This document shows positions 1-16,430 of a stretch of DNA of 64,000 nucleotides, piece after piece. The position numbers and the translations under genes were made by a program. This stretch comes from Hirudinaria manillensis (Eukaryota; Annelida; Clitellata; Hirudinida; Hirudinidae): positions 10,265,129 to 10,329,128 of the forward strand of contig CM067526.1 of the NCBI GenBank assembly GCA_034509925.1. Direction: 5' to 3'. The notes beneath the pieces are model-generated. The model was not told where the DNA came from. It made no database searches and saw only the letters and a program-made list of their open reading frames with translations. How positions within the stretch are numbered: the stretch's first letter is position 1; each line of letters begins with the position of its first letter.

Positions 1-3000
1 AAAACATTTAAAGACAAACAAAAATAAATAAATAAAATAAAGGCAATAAAAAGATCAATAATACGATTAAAAATTCTCCTTTGAAGTCATTTATCATTGT
101 TTCGAAGTCCTATTCATTCTTTCAACTGTAAAAGCGATTCGACGCGTGCCAGCCATTTTTCCAACCTCAGTTCCTCAACGTAGATGATGATGATGACGAC
201 GACGATGATGAGGAGTTGATGGTGGAGATGGTGTGCCATTGGTTACCGCCATAAAAGCGTCCCTCCATCTAAAGAGCATCAGGCAGACAACGCGTTCGTG
301 CTGAGAATGACGAAGGAGTTGAGAAAAGAATTATTATCAAAAACATAAAAACTTGGATTCGCATTTCTGTCTGAAAAGATTTCGAGAATTTGGAAGCGAC
401 GGAGACGACGACGACGATGATGAGAACGATGATGATGACGACGATGGCGACCTGCACAGTCATAACTTGGATGACTATGATTAAAGACTGATGGTCGATT
501 TATTGGAAAGAACTTCATTGATCAGAAATTTCAGTCTGTTATTAAGGGGTTCAAAGTTCACTAATGAAGATTCAACGAAGCATAAAATGAGGACATCTAG
601 TTTTGCTTCGGCGACCAAAGTGACCTGAAATGTTGGAAGGAGAGTGTCGTCCGTGTGGAAAGGAATCCGGACATGGTGACGAGGATGCTGGAAATGATGA
701 TGACGATGAAGATGATGATGATAATGATGATAATGACGGTCATAGTTATGATAACTACTGTGGCAGCTTTGGGAATTGAGAAATGAGTGATCGTAACATT
801 TCCGGTTCCTAGCGTGAACGACTGATGCACTCGATCATTCCCCTCCTCTTCCTACTCATCATCATGGTCATCGTTACCATCATCATCATCATCGTCATCT
901 CCTTCCTTCTTATTGTTCTCACATCACCCCTTAATTGCCACTAACTCAGTCTCTAACTAAGAGAAAAAAAAAGAGAGGAACGAACTAATTACAGGTTAAA
1001 AATAATCCTGTTCAAGTACCACCATAAATAAAACTTTCAATTTTCCTCCGCGATTGAAGTTAGTTCCCCTACTCTGACTCCATTTCTATTCTTGTCCGTG
1101 TTTTCCGTGCCACGTCGAACAATTTCTTCTGTTTTATTCCTTTACCGTTCCATCCTGCGCTGTTTCTCGTCCTTCATAAATCTGTAATGTTCCCCACGTT
1201 CTGTCGTAAGTAAGTCTGGCATTTTTTTTATTTCTGACTCTGAAAGGTTAGCAACGGGAATCGTAAATAGGCATCAGATAAATACTGAAATTGCCGTTCT
1301 GCAAACAGTAGAATTGCAAACAAAAATCCATTTTTTCATTACAAAAGTTTCTTTAAATTAATTTGAAACATTTTTTCCGACAAAATGACAATTGATAGCT
1401 TTATTTCCAGTCTATAACGCCACATCTCGATCACTCAATAATACTGAAAACAATAATATTAAATAGAATTTAGGATTATTATTATTATTATTATATGATT
1501 ATATTATTATTATTATTATTATTAACGTAAGATATTATTGCACTTTATTGCATAACAACATTAATTTCTTATTATTAGAGATTCAGAAGCACTTTCATCG
1601 AGAAATAACAGAAGAAAATTTTGATGTACTGATAGGTAAATAAAGGAGAGAATGAAAAGATGATTAGGTAAACAATAAACGCACTAGTAATGACTCATTA
1701 CTAACACGCTATTATTACTTTCGGTTTCGCAAACTGGGAATATCTTGGCATCCATAAATAAATAGTTTAGTAGCATTTACCATCCATCCCTTGTTTATGT
1801 TTCCAACACCTGATTCGTTCATAAATTTTGATGCATGTTTGCATCAGCGATGACTTTCCATGTATTAGTTATTATATTATCTTCTTTTATTTTTCATTTT
1901 CTATCCTTTGACGGAAAGTATAATAAATTTATATTACGATGTATTAGGCCTAAGTTTTTGCAGTAAAACCAAACAAATGCCTAGATAAATGAATATACAA
2001 GAGAATTCTAATAGTTCATCTTAACTAATACACTTTAATCCCATAAGGAAATCGTAACGCATCTTCGAGTAGGAGATTATTTTCCGGTCTAATGTTATTA
2101 AAGAAACTACAGACGGATAGAATATTCCCCGTGATGTGTGATACATCGTGTCTCCAACAGGAACTAGTAACGCATGCAAAGGATTATCTTTTTATCCTTA
2201 GGTACAATTCTTTCAAGGATTTTTCTTTTATTAAATATCCAAGAATTTCAAATTTTATCTCAAATTCATAGAATCAAAAACAAATTCCTTTACTTTTTGT
2301 TTTTTTTTTATATGTTTTAACTGATTGTTTCTTCTTTTTGAATGCGGATTTAAGTCAGAAAAATGATTTTCTTCTCAAATGCTTAAAGAATTATATTTAT
2401 CATCTTTACAACTAAATTATTAAAATTACATTTATCACCTTTGCAACTAGACTAATACAGATACATTTATCACTTTATCCTATAAAGATGTCACGTTCCG
2501 ACCAGCTTTATCACTTCTATCCAGATATTATTCCGACCCTTTTTCCTGAATATTCGCGTAAATGCAACTAAATATCTCATTTCTACTACCGCCGAGGTGA
2601 TCGGAAAAGCACCAGTAGATCAAACATATGCGCTACATAAATAAAGCAGCTTTAAATCAATTTTCCATATTTTCTCGTAATTAATAAAAAATAAATTGTT
2701 ATTAAATGGCACTTTAATGGCCAAATAAAAATAATTCAAACAGTAAAGTATCACTATCAGCGCCTCGAGCCTTTTCCATCGTTGGATTTTTTTATATTTT
2801 CTCACATTTCACGGAATTAAGTTTTATTAGTTTCATGGAATTTACTTATTATTATTGTTATTATTATTATTATTATTTCAAATTGTTTTTACAAAATATT
2901 ATCAGCTCTAGTTTTTGATTTGGTTGATCGTACGAGTGGTTACGATCGCTTGCATAAAATAAATAATAAAATAATTTGCAAATAAAGTTTCAAATGAAAC

Positions 3001-3601
3001 GAAATTAAATATAAAATTAAAATAATAATTCATTATAATAATCATATATATTTAATATATTATATTTTATATTTTATCTTATATTTATATAATGTCATCG
3101 TTTGTCACCGAGAATATTAATTAAGTTAATTGATGCCAAACGTTTTGTGCGTTGAACACGAAAAGCGGGAAATGTTGCAATGGAAAACAGAAGTATTTAA
3201 ATTCGAGCATTTCTTAAAAATAACCTCATTGGAAGCTTTAAAATTCTTTCTTTGTCTTTGTAACATTTAAGCTTTAAAATTGTTTGCATTTGTAATATTT
3301 ACAATAATAATAACATTGTATTTAAGAGATAATTATTTAATAATATTAATTATAATTGTAATATTAATTAATATTAAAATAATTATAGTTATAATTACAC
3401 ACCACCCGACTATCACGAGAGTCTCAAACACGTTTTAAATGTCAGAGATACGAAATTATATTTAAATAAAAGGTTTCCTTTTAATCCATTTAAAAATGAA
3501 TTTCAGTTTTTAAAAGATAAAAAAGATTTTTAATGCACTCGTGCCATTGTTTGCATGAATTTACAAAATTATTTAATCGATCATGTTTTTCCTACAAAAT
3601 T

Positions 3602-3775
3602 TAATTAATCGTTTTCTTGCAAAAATCTGCATTGGACATTCCCGATTCATCACGTGCTATGGACACGTGTTTGATGCAAAAATGTTTGCCAGATGAAAGC
3701 CAGCTTGACAAATTGGCGGCAAAGAAGCAGAAAATTGCGCTTCAAAAATTCGAAGCCGAACGAATGATTGATTGA
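3602..3775 (+). other. Unidentified coding-like scrap (possible decayed exon)
   Basis: A frame open to a TGA at 3773-3775 reads with protein-like composition, including LPDESQLDKLAAKKQKIALQ and a charged, probably helical tail. The same frame stays coding-like past the stop (FERFENNSMFLKQ) to about 3849. I see no convincing splice sites and no family. It may be a fragment of an old gene or transposon ORF. Confidence 0.2.
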
Positions 3776-5329
3776 TTTGAAAGATTTGAGAATAACAGCA
3801 TGTTTTTGAAGCAGAAATTATGGCAGTCTAAAAAGATAACAAAGAATTAACTAATATGAGAGCAAAAAAAAATTCAACGTTGTACAATTTTAAATAATGG
3901 AATCATGGGATTTATTGCACTTTGTTGTTCGAACTACCTGTAATCGCGTATCCGAATTTAAAAACATTTATATCAAATAAATGGATAAATATTATTAATA
4001 ATAAGTTGTGTAAATCTTTTGCGTTCGATTGCGTTAAAGATTTGCATTCAGAAGAATATTGAAAGCATTTTTGTTCTTGCAATATTATCGATAAGTTTTT
4101 ACCTCTTTTCGTAATTTTTAAGCAAAATTGTGGCGAGACCAAAAAATTCAAAGGAGGCCAATAGCGAATCTGAAATTGCGACTCAACCTCCCTTTTCAAC
4201 CGTTGCGAAAGTTGCTTAAAGGCAAACATGGTTTGGAAGGTAACTGGCTGAAAATAAAATTCAAAGTTGTGCAAAGAAGCGATTGAAAAGTTTGACTGAT
4301 TAATGGTTTGAATCTTTTAAAACAACATTAATAATAATAATAATAACAATAATAATAATAATAATAAGGATGGTGAATTCTTAACGAAAACGATTATCAA
4401 GGTTGATGTCAAGGCTGATGGTTCTCGTGGTCCATCATGAACACGTTGGCTCCGTGCTGTAGGCGAAATTGAAATTAAGTTTTCCAATAAGCACAAATAA
4501 AAAAGATATAAAAATAACTTGATGCCGTAATTTTATAATAATGTTATCTCTACTCTAACTTTCCCACGATATCTTACAAAGGTAACAATGCAGGCTTCGG
4601 TCAATGAATCTGCGAGTAAACGCAAAAGTAACCGAATAACTCAATTTTCAATTCGTAATTCATCACTAACCCAGAGCAAGAGTTGAACTTGTACGACATT
4701 GGCAAGTGCGGCTGCAATATGGAGAGTTGTCCTATTGTCAGGCCTACTGTAAGGAGTGTTGACGTGGTCGGGAAGTGTGGGGTGGTTTCAATTCACGTCA
4801 TGTCTTGCCACAGTTCCTGTGTGAGTGGCAAGTGTTGAAAAGGAAGCGAGGTTGAAGGAAGAAGTTCCTTTCATATTTTGCTCTCATCCACTTCTCTCTC
4901 TTTCGTTCTGCAATGTCGAAGTAAGTCTTAAACGTCCTCGTGAAACCATTAAGAACGTAGAGGGACAACAAATAGATGTCCTTCAGCACGACTTGAAGGA
5001 ATTAAAATGAAATATTTATTTATTTATTTATTCAACAACCTGAGGAATTTAATGAAATTTTTTTTTATTTAATAATTACAGAAATTTAATGAAACCGAAC
5101 GAGAAACCAAGCAACGAAGATTAAATTGTTTCAGAACAAAATTAAAACTCTCATAACAAATGAAGGAAAAGTTCGACAAGATCTCATTTATCTGAAACAG
5201 AAGTCATTTCTGTCATCACTGTTTTCAAGAAAGAGAATTGAAAACAATGATGACAGAAAGAAAAAGGCAAAAATAATAACCTACTAATATCCACAAATTA
5301 TTATTTACTACTGTAATCTACACAAATGA

Positions 5330-5640
5330 GAGAAGGTGTCGCCCACTTTGGTTCTCTGGAATAAAGAATTTGCGTCAAAACCTTTAAAAGAACTCATTAC
5401 TCATAAAATGGACAAGGAAGTTATTGATATTTTAGGACTGGAAAAAATGCTCATGCTGCAAGACCAAAGCCAGTAATTGGTCAAATTTGATATTCAAAGC
5501 TCCAGAAACATTGTCATGGACAGATTAAAAGACAGTGGACATTCAACAAGGTCATCCTATGCCTTGATTTGTCTAAAGAAAAAGTCATCAAAAAAGGCAA
5601 AAGCAGCAAATGGGTTCTAAGAATCATAAGATGTACGCGA
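5330..5640 (+). other. Unidentified coding-like, broken sequence
   Basis: Short plus-strand frames with protein-like composition follow each other with interrupting stops, for example around 5525-5635 (LCLDLSKEKVIKKGKSSKW). I cannot assign a family. A decayed transposon ORF or gene fragment is possible. Confidence 0.15.
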
Positions 5641-5777
5641 AAGATTATCATGAAGTGGTTTATAAAAGGAGACCAGAAGAATAAAATTGACAATCATTTT
5701 TCGTTTTAGCTGCCCTGTGATTGATTTTCGATTTGTCATGAATATACTCCTTATATATTATACGTATATATATATAT

Positions 5778-8700
5778 GAACCCATCACTGGACATACGGA
5801 TTTCGACCGGCCTGTTATAACAATCACCGATTTTAGGACTGCCCTGGACAATGGCGCGCCAGGCAGCAGGTGTATTTGCGGGAAATCTTTTGCTTCAAGG
5901 AAGGGAATGAAGATCCATCAGACAAAAATGGGTTGCATTGAGAGACAGCGTCCTGTCGCGCAAGAGCCGACACATAAAACGCCGAACGACACCGGGCAGG
6001 AGGCACACCACAGTCCCGAGTTGGTTCGAGTCTCTCTTCCAGCATCAGACCCAGTCAGGCAAAGGATCAAATTTCCTCCAAGCAAAGACATGAAAGTGTG
6101 GCAAGAACTGGATGGCAATCTCGCAACCGGCCTCAAGAGAGTGATGAAAAGAGAAGGCACTATGAAGAGCTTCTCCGATTTCATCTACGCTTCCTGCCTA
6201 GAGAAGTTCGGGTCTGTCGAAGTCAAGCGCCCCACAAAACCCAAAGAATCCAGGCGGCAGATCGAGCTACGAAATTTGAAGCGCGAGAAAAGGGTCCTTC
6301 GCAGCAGATGGAAGAGTTCGGGTGAGGCCGAAAAGGCCGGTTTGATGGTGCTGTGGGAGGAGGTCAAAGGAAGAATCAACACCCTCCGTCAAGTAGAAAG
6401 GGCGAGACAAAAGAGGTACGAGAGAAGGCGAGCAAGACAAGAATTTTTCAGAGATCCGTATCGCTACGGGAGGTCACTGCTCGAACCACCAAAATCAGGG
6501 ACTCTTGTTGCTTCAAAGACGGAGCTAGAAGCACACCTCACCAAGACGTACACCGATGCTCTTCGCAGCACACCGCTTCCTCAGAGAACTGAGATTCTGG
6601 AAGCACCTTTCCCGGATCATCCATTTCAAGAGGCAGCTCCATCAATCGAGGAGGTTAAGGGAGTCGTGAAGAAGGCAAGAAACCGCTCCGCGCCCGGGCC
6701 CAACGGGATCCCATATCTGCTTTACAAGAGATGCCCAAGAACGCTCAAGCTGCTCCACACAATAATAGTTTCCACCTGGGCCAATGCCGCAGTCGACAAC
6801 GAATGGAAAGTAGCGGAAGGTGTGTACATTCCGAAAGAAAAGGAATCTAAGCACATAAACCAGTTCAGGCCTATTTCGTTGTTGAATGTCGAAGGGAAAA
6901 TCTATTTCTCATGTCTAGCGGCAAGGCTGACTACGTTCATGACAACAAACAAGTACATCGACACAGCAGTTCAAAAGGGAGGCATCCCAGGTGTGCCGGG
7001 GTGCATTGAGCACACCGCAATGATATGGGAGGCGATCCAGAACGCAAAAAGGAACCAACTCAGTCTACACGTCGTGTGGCTCGACCTGGCCAACGCCTAT
7101 GGATCGGTGCCCCATCAACTCCTCTGGAAGACGTTAGAGATCCACCATGTTCCTGGAACGGTGATTGAGGTACTCAAGGAATACTTCAACGGTTTCGTGA
7201 TGCGTTTTTCCACAAAAGATTGCACCACGTGTTGGATCCCTCTGCAGATCGGCATAGCCATGGGATGTGCCATTTCTCCATCGCTGTTTGTGCTTGCCAT
7301 TCAAGTCGTTCTAAATGCAGTAGGAGCTGAGATCCCCGAGATGCGTTTGGGTAAAGGGGTGTTTATGCCTTCAGTAAAGGTTTTCATGGACGACACCACC
7401 ATCGTTCTAAACAGGCAGCAGATTGTCCAAAGAGCCCTTGACAAGCTCAGTGATCTACTCCAATGGTGTCGCATGGCTCTGAAGCCCGCAAAATCCCGGA
7501 GTCTTTCTCTCACAAGAGGGAGAGTTCGCAGCGACGTGTGCTTCACCGCCGGAGGACAACGCATTCCGACGGTCTCAGAAGAGCCAGTAAAGAGCTTGGG
7601 AAGAGTTTTTGACGTGTCCCTCCGCGACAAAAACCAGGAGGCAGCCACTGTCAGTAGGATGACCGACGGTCTGAGAGCGATTGCAGAATCGCCGCTACAG
7701 GGCAGATTCAAAGTCTGGCTCCTGCAGTTCGTCCTGCTACCAAGACTGCTGTGGCCATTGACCATCTACGAAATAGGCCTGCAGTCGGTAGAAGAGATGG
7801 AAAGGAAAATAAATCGGTGTACGAGGAAATGGTTCGGGTTGCCGCCTTCGCTATCGTCGATCGCCCTGTACAGCAGAAGCACACGGTTGAGGCTGCCCCT
7901 CAGATCCATCGTTGAAGAATATAAAATCAGCAAAATCAGAACTCAATGGTCGCTCAACAACTCCAGTGACAGCAGGGTCCGCGACGTCATGCCGCAACTC
8001 CGCTCAGGAAGGAAATTCAGAGCCCAGGAAGAAATTGAGGAATCCGAGGCAGTCCTAGCCTTCGAGGAGAAAAGAGGACCCGTGCAGGTAGACCGCCATG
8101 GAGTCGGATGGAACCATTTTCCAAGATGGTCCACAGCGAATGTGCAGACAAAAGCCGCCATGATAATCCAAGAGAGAAGGCGAGAGATGGAGACCGAAAG
8201 GATTGCGCTGGCAGTGCAGCAAAGCCAGCAAGGACAGTGGACAACCTGGGAAGACGTCATCCAAAGATCCATCACATGGAAAGACATTTGGAAAAAGTCT
8301 CCCCTCCGCTTGGCATTCCTCATAAGGTCGGTCTACGACGTGCTCCCTTCCGGGTCCAACTTACAGAAGTGGGGGATGGTTCAAGACGCCAGCTGCGAGC
8401 TCTGCGGAGGTGAACAGTCACTCCGGCACGTGCTTTCATCATGCACGTACGCCCTTGCTCACGGTCGCTACACTTGGCGACATAACCAAGTCCTGCAGGT
8501 CGTGGTCGAAGCGGCTAAGACGGCATGCTCCCAGGCGAATGCCCGAGAAATCGCGGCACCAAGAAGAATGTACTTCTTAAGAGAGGGCTCAACACAGCAC
8601 CGCAAAAGGAACATGGCCCAAATGAGGGACTTGCTGTCCACAGCCAAAGACTGGACAGTTGCGGCAGACCTGCAGGGAGAAAGGCACTACCACCAGGTGC

Positions 8701-9044
8701 TGCAAGAGAGCGGCAAGCGGCCTGATCTGGTGCTGGCGTCGGCAGCAACCGATTCCGTCATTATCGTAGAGCTGACGGTCCCATGGGAGGACCGAATTGA
8801 TGTCAGCAATGCTCTGAAGAGCGACCGTTATGAAGAGCTGAGGATGGATTTAGAGGGGAAAGGTTATAGCGCCCGTGTGTTACCAATAGAAGTCGGAGCG
8901 AGAGGGCTGGTAGGCAAGTCTACATACGCCTTTCTCAGGAAGATAGGCCTTTCAAACAGGCAAACTAAACAGTTCGTCCAGAAAATAGCCGAGTCCGCAG
9001 AATCGGCTTCTCACTGGATCTGGACAACGAAGGACCGAAGGTAA
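5778..9044 (+). CDS. LINE polyprotein: zinc finger, reverse transcriptase, CCHC knuckle, restriction-like endonuclease
   Basis: This single ORF encodes the target-primed reverse transcription machinery of an R2-superfamily LINE. Counting residues from the first in-frame ATG (5907), RT motifs run in order: SAPGPNGIPYLLYKR near 266, FRPISLLNVEGK near 318, motif A WLDLANAY near 391, motif B GIAMGCAISPSL near 449, and motif C FMDD near 494. A CX2CX7HX4C knuckle (CELCGG...H...C) lies near 829. A PD-(D/E)XK-type endonuclease follows: RPDLVL near 937 and VELTVPWEDR near 953. The WLDLANAY and ELTVPWEDR signatures resemble the HERO clade. A CCHC finger, CICGKSFASRKGMKIHQTK plus MGC, starts upstream of and spans the 5907 ATG, so the protein must begin earlier. 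The frame is open back to 5742 without another ATG, so the start is unresolved. Confidence 0.9.
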   Translation, partial: EPITGHTDFDRPVITITDFRTALDNGAPGSRCICGKSFASRKGMKIHQTKMGCIERQRPVAQEPTHKTPNDTGQEAHHSPELVRVSLPASDPVRQRIKFPPSKDMKVWQELDGNLATGLKRVMKREGTMKSFSDFIYASCLEKFGSVEVKRPTKPKESRRQIELRNLKREKRVLRSRWKSSGEAEKAGLMVLWEEVKGRINTLRQVERARQKRYERRRARQEFFRDPYRYGRSLLEPPKSGTLVASKTELEAHLTKTYTDALRSTPLPQRTEILEAPFPDHPFQEAAPSIEEVKGVVKKARNRSAPGPNGIPYLLYKRCPRTLKLLHTIIVSTWANAAVDNEWKVAEGVYIPKEKESKHINQFRPISLLNVEGKIYFSCLAARLTTFMTTNKYIDTAVQKGGIPGVPGCIEHTAMIWEAIQNAKRNQLSLHVVWLDLANAYGSVPHQLLWKTLEIHHVPGTVIEVLKEYFNGFVMRFSTKDCTTCWIPLQIGIAMGCAISPSLFVLAIQVVLNAVGAEIPEMRLGKGVFMPSVKVFMDDTTIVLNRQQIVQRALDKLSDLLQWCRMALKPAKSRSLSLTRGRVRSDVCFTAGGQRIPTVSEEPVKSLGRVFDVSLRDKNQEAATVSRMTDGLRAIAESPLQGRFKVWLLQFVLLPRLLWPLTIYEIGLQSVEEMERKINRCTRKWFGLPPSLSSIALYSRSTRLRLPLRSIVEEYKISKIRTQWSLNNSSDSRVRDVMPQLRSGRKFRAQEEIEESEAVLAFEEKRGPVQVDRHGVGWNHFPRWSTANVQTKAAMIIQERRREMETERIALAVQQSQQGQWTTWEDVIQRSITWKDIWKKSPLRLAFLIRSVYDVLPSGSNLQKWGMVQDASCELCGGEQSLRHVLSSCTYALAHGRYTWRHNQVLQVVVEAAKTACSQANAREIAAPRRMYFLREGSTQHRKRNMAQMRDLLSTAKDWTVAADLQGERHYHQVLQESGKRPDLVLASAATDSVIIVELTVPWEDRIDVSNALKSDRYEELRMDLEGKGYSARVLPIEVGARGLVGKSTYAFLRKIGLSNRQTKQFVQKIAESAESASHWIWTTKDRR

Positions 9045-9430
9045 GCCTCAGACACGGCGAGGCTAGTCGTCCCTGTCCACTCCACCAAAACAGGGACTCC
9101 AGTGTAAGACCAGGAAAGAGACACCCCGGACGGCATTCACACCAAAGTGATATAAGAAGTGCCGTAATGGATACTTTGACGGTTTTTCGGACGGCGGAGC
9201 CCTCGCGGAATTTTTCGTAAAATGGCGGTGCGAGTATTGTTTGTTTGTCGGAAGTCGTTGTCGGGTTATCGGAAGAAAGTATCTGGCAGGGACATCCGCT
9301 TGATCAACGGATGCGGCCCAGCCCCCGAGAGTGTAAGGATTCAGGGCCGAAACACTCGTAGAAGGGGCAATTCCTCTGAAGATCCCTGTCAGAACGCTCG
9401 TTCAAGAGTTTCTATCAATATATATTATAT
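5778..9430 (+). mobile_element. R2-superfamily (HERO-like) non-LTR retrotransposon, apparently full length
   Basis: The element consists of a short 5' region, one long ORF and about 385 bases of 3' sequence. It is markedly richer in G+C than the flanking DNA. A (TA)n-like tract precedes it (about 5754-5777) and another follows (about 9418-9442), suggesting insertion in or next to a TA microsatellite. Both ends are placed only by where flanking-type sequence resumes. I see no poly(A) tail or clear target-site duplication. The long uninterrupted ORF points to a recent insertion. It lies 5' of the visible GPCR exons, possibly inside an upstream intron of that gene. Confidence 0.8.
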
Positions 9431-9627
9431 ATCTTATATATAGCAAATTATACATTTTATGTTGTTAGATGAGCAGTTGCTTATTAATGGAGTCACTTGC
9501 GAGTCTTTAAAAATTAGGAAGAGTTTTTTCGTTTCATTGTTATAATTTTTCGACTACAGTTTTATATTTTGTCAGGAATGTAAATGGTTTGAATCTTTTA
9601 AAATAACAAAAACAAAAACAACAACAA

Positions 9628-9655
9628 CAATATTAATAATAATAATAATAATAAC

Positions 9656-9753
<98 letters not shown>

Positions 9754-9770
9754 CGATAATAATACTAATA
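9628..9770 (+). repeat. (AAT)n microsatellite
   Basis: Nearly pure AAT/ATA trinucleotide repeat with occasional AAC, ATT and ACT interruptions, just 3' of the LINE. The surrounding 9431-10529 stretch holds nothing else that I can identify. Confidence 0.95.
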
Positions 9771-10394
9771 ATAAAGCCATAAAGATCTACCGCGAGGACA
9801 ATAATCGTCATTGATGTTTATCTTTTATGCTACATTTAATTTCCCTGAATAAATTTTCAAAACGACCAAATAAATTGTTATCCAAGAAATGAAGATTTAA
9901 AAACAAATATTACTTCTTTAATTCTTTTATTATTCATATTCAACTTTCATCGCATGGTTTGACGTACCCAATGCCTATCTTTTGGATTTTATCAATAAAT
10001 TATAATAAATTATAATAAATTAATTAAACAACATAATATCAGCTACATCGTATTGCAAAACATTATTATACATGTAGATTTAATTATCGCTACAAATGCA
10101 TTATAATTTTAAGCCTTTTAAAGTTTCCAATTAATTTAAATTTATTGCGAATTGATATTAATTAAAACAAAATGTTAAATAATGCTTTAAATCTCGCCTG
10201 CAATTTAATTGGACATCTGAATCGAATGAAAAGAGAAGTCTCTTTTGTTGTCAACGTAATGTGATAAAATCAGCGATAATAATTATAAAAAGAAATTACA
10301 ATTTAATATAAATTGCAAATATAATGAATAATAATGAGAAATATTAAATAAATAACAATAAATAGTGATTATCCATCCATCCATTTGTTATTGC

Positions 10395-10395
<1 letters not shown>

Positions 10396-10464
<69 letters not shown>

Positions 10465-10521
10465 ATTATTATTATTATTATTATTATTATTATCGTTATT
10501 ATATTGTTATTATTATTATTC
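10396..10521 (+). repeat. (ATT)n microsatellite
   Basis: Long ATT array ending about ten bases before the first visible GPCR exon, within the polypyrimidine region of its splice acceptor. Length changes here could affect recognition of that acceptor. Confidence 0.95.
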
Positions 10522-10529
10522 ATCTTCAG

Positions 10530-14195
<3,666 letters not shown>

Positions 14196-16430
14196 ACACT
14201 TGAAACAACAACAGCAACATACTAAACACTTGAAACAGCAACATCAACATACTAAACACATGAAACATAAACAGCAACATATTTAACATGCTAAACTGCG
14301 ACATGTTGAAGACGCTGAAACATGAAACTTGGAACTGAAATTGATTCATGCAGTCGATGTGCAAACAAGTTGTTCTGACTTTAGAATTAATTCTATCACG
14401 ACCAATGGACACGAACAACCAAAAACAAAAAAAAAAGGAGGAGGAGGTGCACATAAAAAAATGGCTTCTCTTTTTTCAAAGGTTAAATAATTTAATTTAA
14501 TTTACTTGACAGAGATTTCGCAATTCCAAGAATTTTGGTTTTAAGGGAAAGGATCCACACACCCATTCGTACATCCACCCAAGCGTCCATCCAGACATCC
14601 ACCTAATCACATCTTCGACTACATCTGCTCCGATATCTGAGAAAAGGACACTCGGTTCTTACACCCGCTACGAATCTCGGACAATGAAATTAGCGGAATT
14701 TCATTCCACGCGGACACATGCTTCAAATGTGTTTTAAAGTGAAGTCGGAAAATGGATTTATAAGATCACGAGCACGCACGTAAGCACACATGCACGCACA
14801 CGCACAAACGTGTCAGCAGTATATCGGTGAAATGTCAATCAATTGTTTGATGAGCGGATATTTCTTCAGCTTTTTTTTGAATGTTGTGGATACATTGTGA
14901 CGTCACAATCGTGACCAGTAATTGAAGTAATTTGTTATTAATCCGTCATTAATCACGTCATATTTTCATCCAATCGGTCATTAATGGGACTACTTTGTAA
15001 ATTGGCTTTGTCATTCTCATCAAGACCGAATTTATAAATCTCTTTGCTAGATTAACCGCCACCACAACCATCATCATCATCATCAACAACACCATCATGA
15101 TTTTGTTAGTTACTGATTAATCGGTCAAGTAATAAATTAATATGCTAACGTCGATATTATAAGCTTCTTGTACAATTAAAATGATTGCCAAAATGTTTTC
15201 TTGAAAACTTCTGAGCAGCAAAAACGTTGACGACACATTAGGACACTTTAAATTCAATTTTCCTTTTTTTGTTTTTCGATCGTCTGAGGTTCTCAACGTC
15301 AGTTGTACTTTCTGTTTGTGACTTCCTAATTGATTCAGCAAATATTCCATGCCAGTTCACGTACGTGGAACAATCCATCTCCACTAATACAACTTGCTTA
15401 TTACCGTTTAGGAAACATTTAATTCTTACCAGCACTTAATATTCGTAATAATATAAATAATAAATAATATTAAATAATGTGTTAACATTAAAAAAATGGA
15501 TCGCCCATTCTCCTAATTTGTAGAGATCCAGGCTGATTCTAAAATATCAAAGTTTTTATTTTAAGGGTTTTATGGTAGAATTTCTAAATGATATTTATGA
15601 ACAAACAATCGTTATTAACACCAGTTTTATATTTCTTGAAATCGAATGAGATTCCTATTTATAATACGTATTCTCATTGCAACGTTCAAACTGAGGAACT
15701 ATTAATTAAAAAAATTTATAAAAGTTATTGTAACTTATACCATTTCCCCCTTAGAATCTGAATGCTTACATGTAGTTTCCAAGTCTTATAATAATAAGTC
15801 AAAATTCATCCAAATTCTTAGAATAGGCTTAATTGTAATTTACATTTTATGCGACGTTCGAATATTTTAAAATTAGATTTTATTTACATTCATTTAATAT
15901 AATCATCACTGGAGGAGGATTTATTATGTTTCAAATTTATGTTTCATTCAATGATGTCCTCTTAGCAATGTTTTTACACAGATTTTCCCAGATCAAAAAG
16001 AATTTCAAAATGTATTCATTGGACAAGTACAAAGATTATTAACCAAAATTTAAAAAAAAACTTATCTCACTTAACTTACATCCAAAATCTCTATGTTAAA
16101 ACATTCTGAGAGAACTAATTCAGCGCTTCTTCAGTTGTTTTACAAATCTGAGTGCATGGATTCCAACTCCATTTTGTCAATTCAGATCCTCAATCTTAAC
16201 ATTTACCAGAAAAGTACTTCCTAATGGTAATTGTAACATTACTCTGATGACTCCGGGATGTATCGAGACACTTCTAACGAGATTCCATGTCCCTGCTTAA
16301 GGATGTATGGGTTGGACGTGTTTCTTACTGTTAATAAAATTTCATGTTGAGTTCTTTAAAATGGCCAAAAAGAGAAAACTTCATCAATGAGGAAACCTTT
16401 TTTTTTTAAGTTCCAAGTTTTGAAGGGGAT
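14196..16430. other. Intergenic, no feature recognised
   Basis: AT-rich sequence with short CA- and CAT-rich patches (about 14550-14610, 14770-14810, 15058-15100). I see no exons with paired splice sites and no RNA gene. From about 16430 the sequence becomes the duplicated 5' flank of the protease genes. Confidence 0.6.

Larger units (their letters stand above)
1..5741. other. AT-rich non-coding region with short tandem repeats
   Basis: I recognise no gene here. GAT/GAC triplet runs (about 184-232, 405-450, 690-735, 860-900) and ATT runs (about 1471-1524, 2846-2877, 4327-4369) give long but meaningless frames on both strands. Two stretches have a coding-like look, around 3602-3775 and 5330-5640, and are treated separately. 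The first exons of the downstream GPCR (TM1-TM4) should lie upstream of 10.5 kb, but I could not find them here, so they may lie outside the window. Confidence 0.6.

Noticed and set aside
269-830. Histidine/arginine- and valine/isoleucine-rich frames on the minus strand
   Set aside because: They come from GAT/GAC triplet repeats, with no splice structure or family motif.
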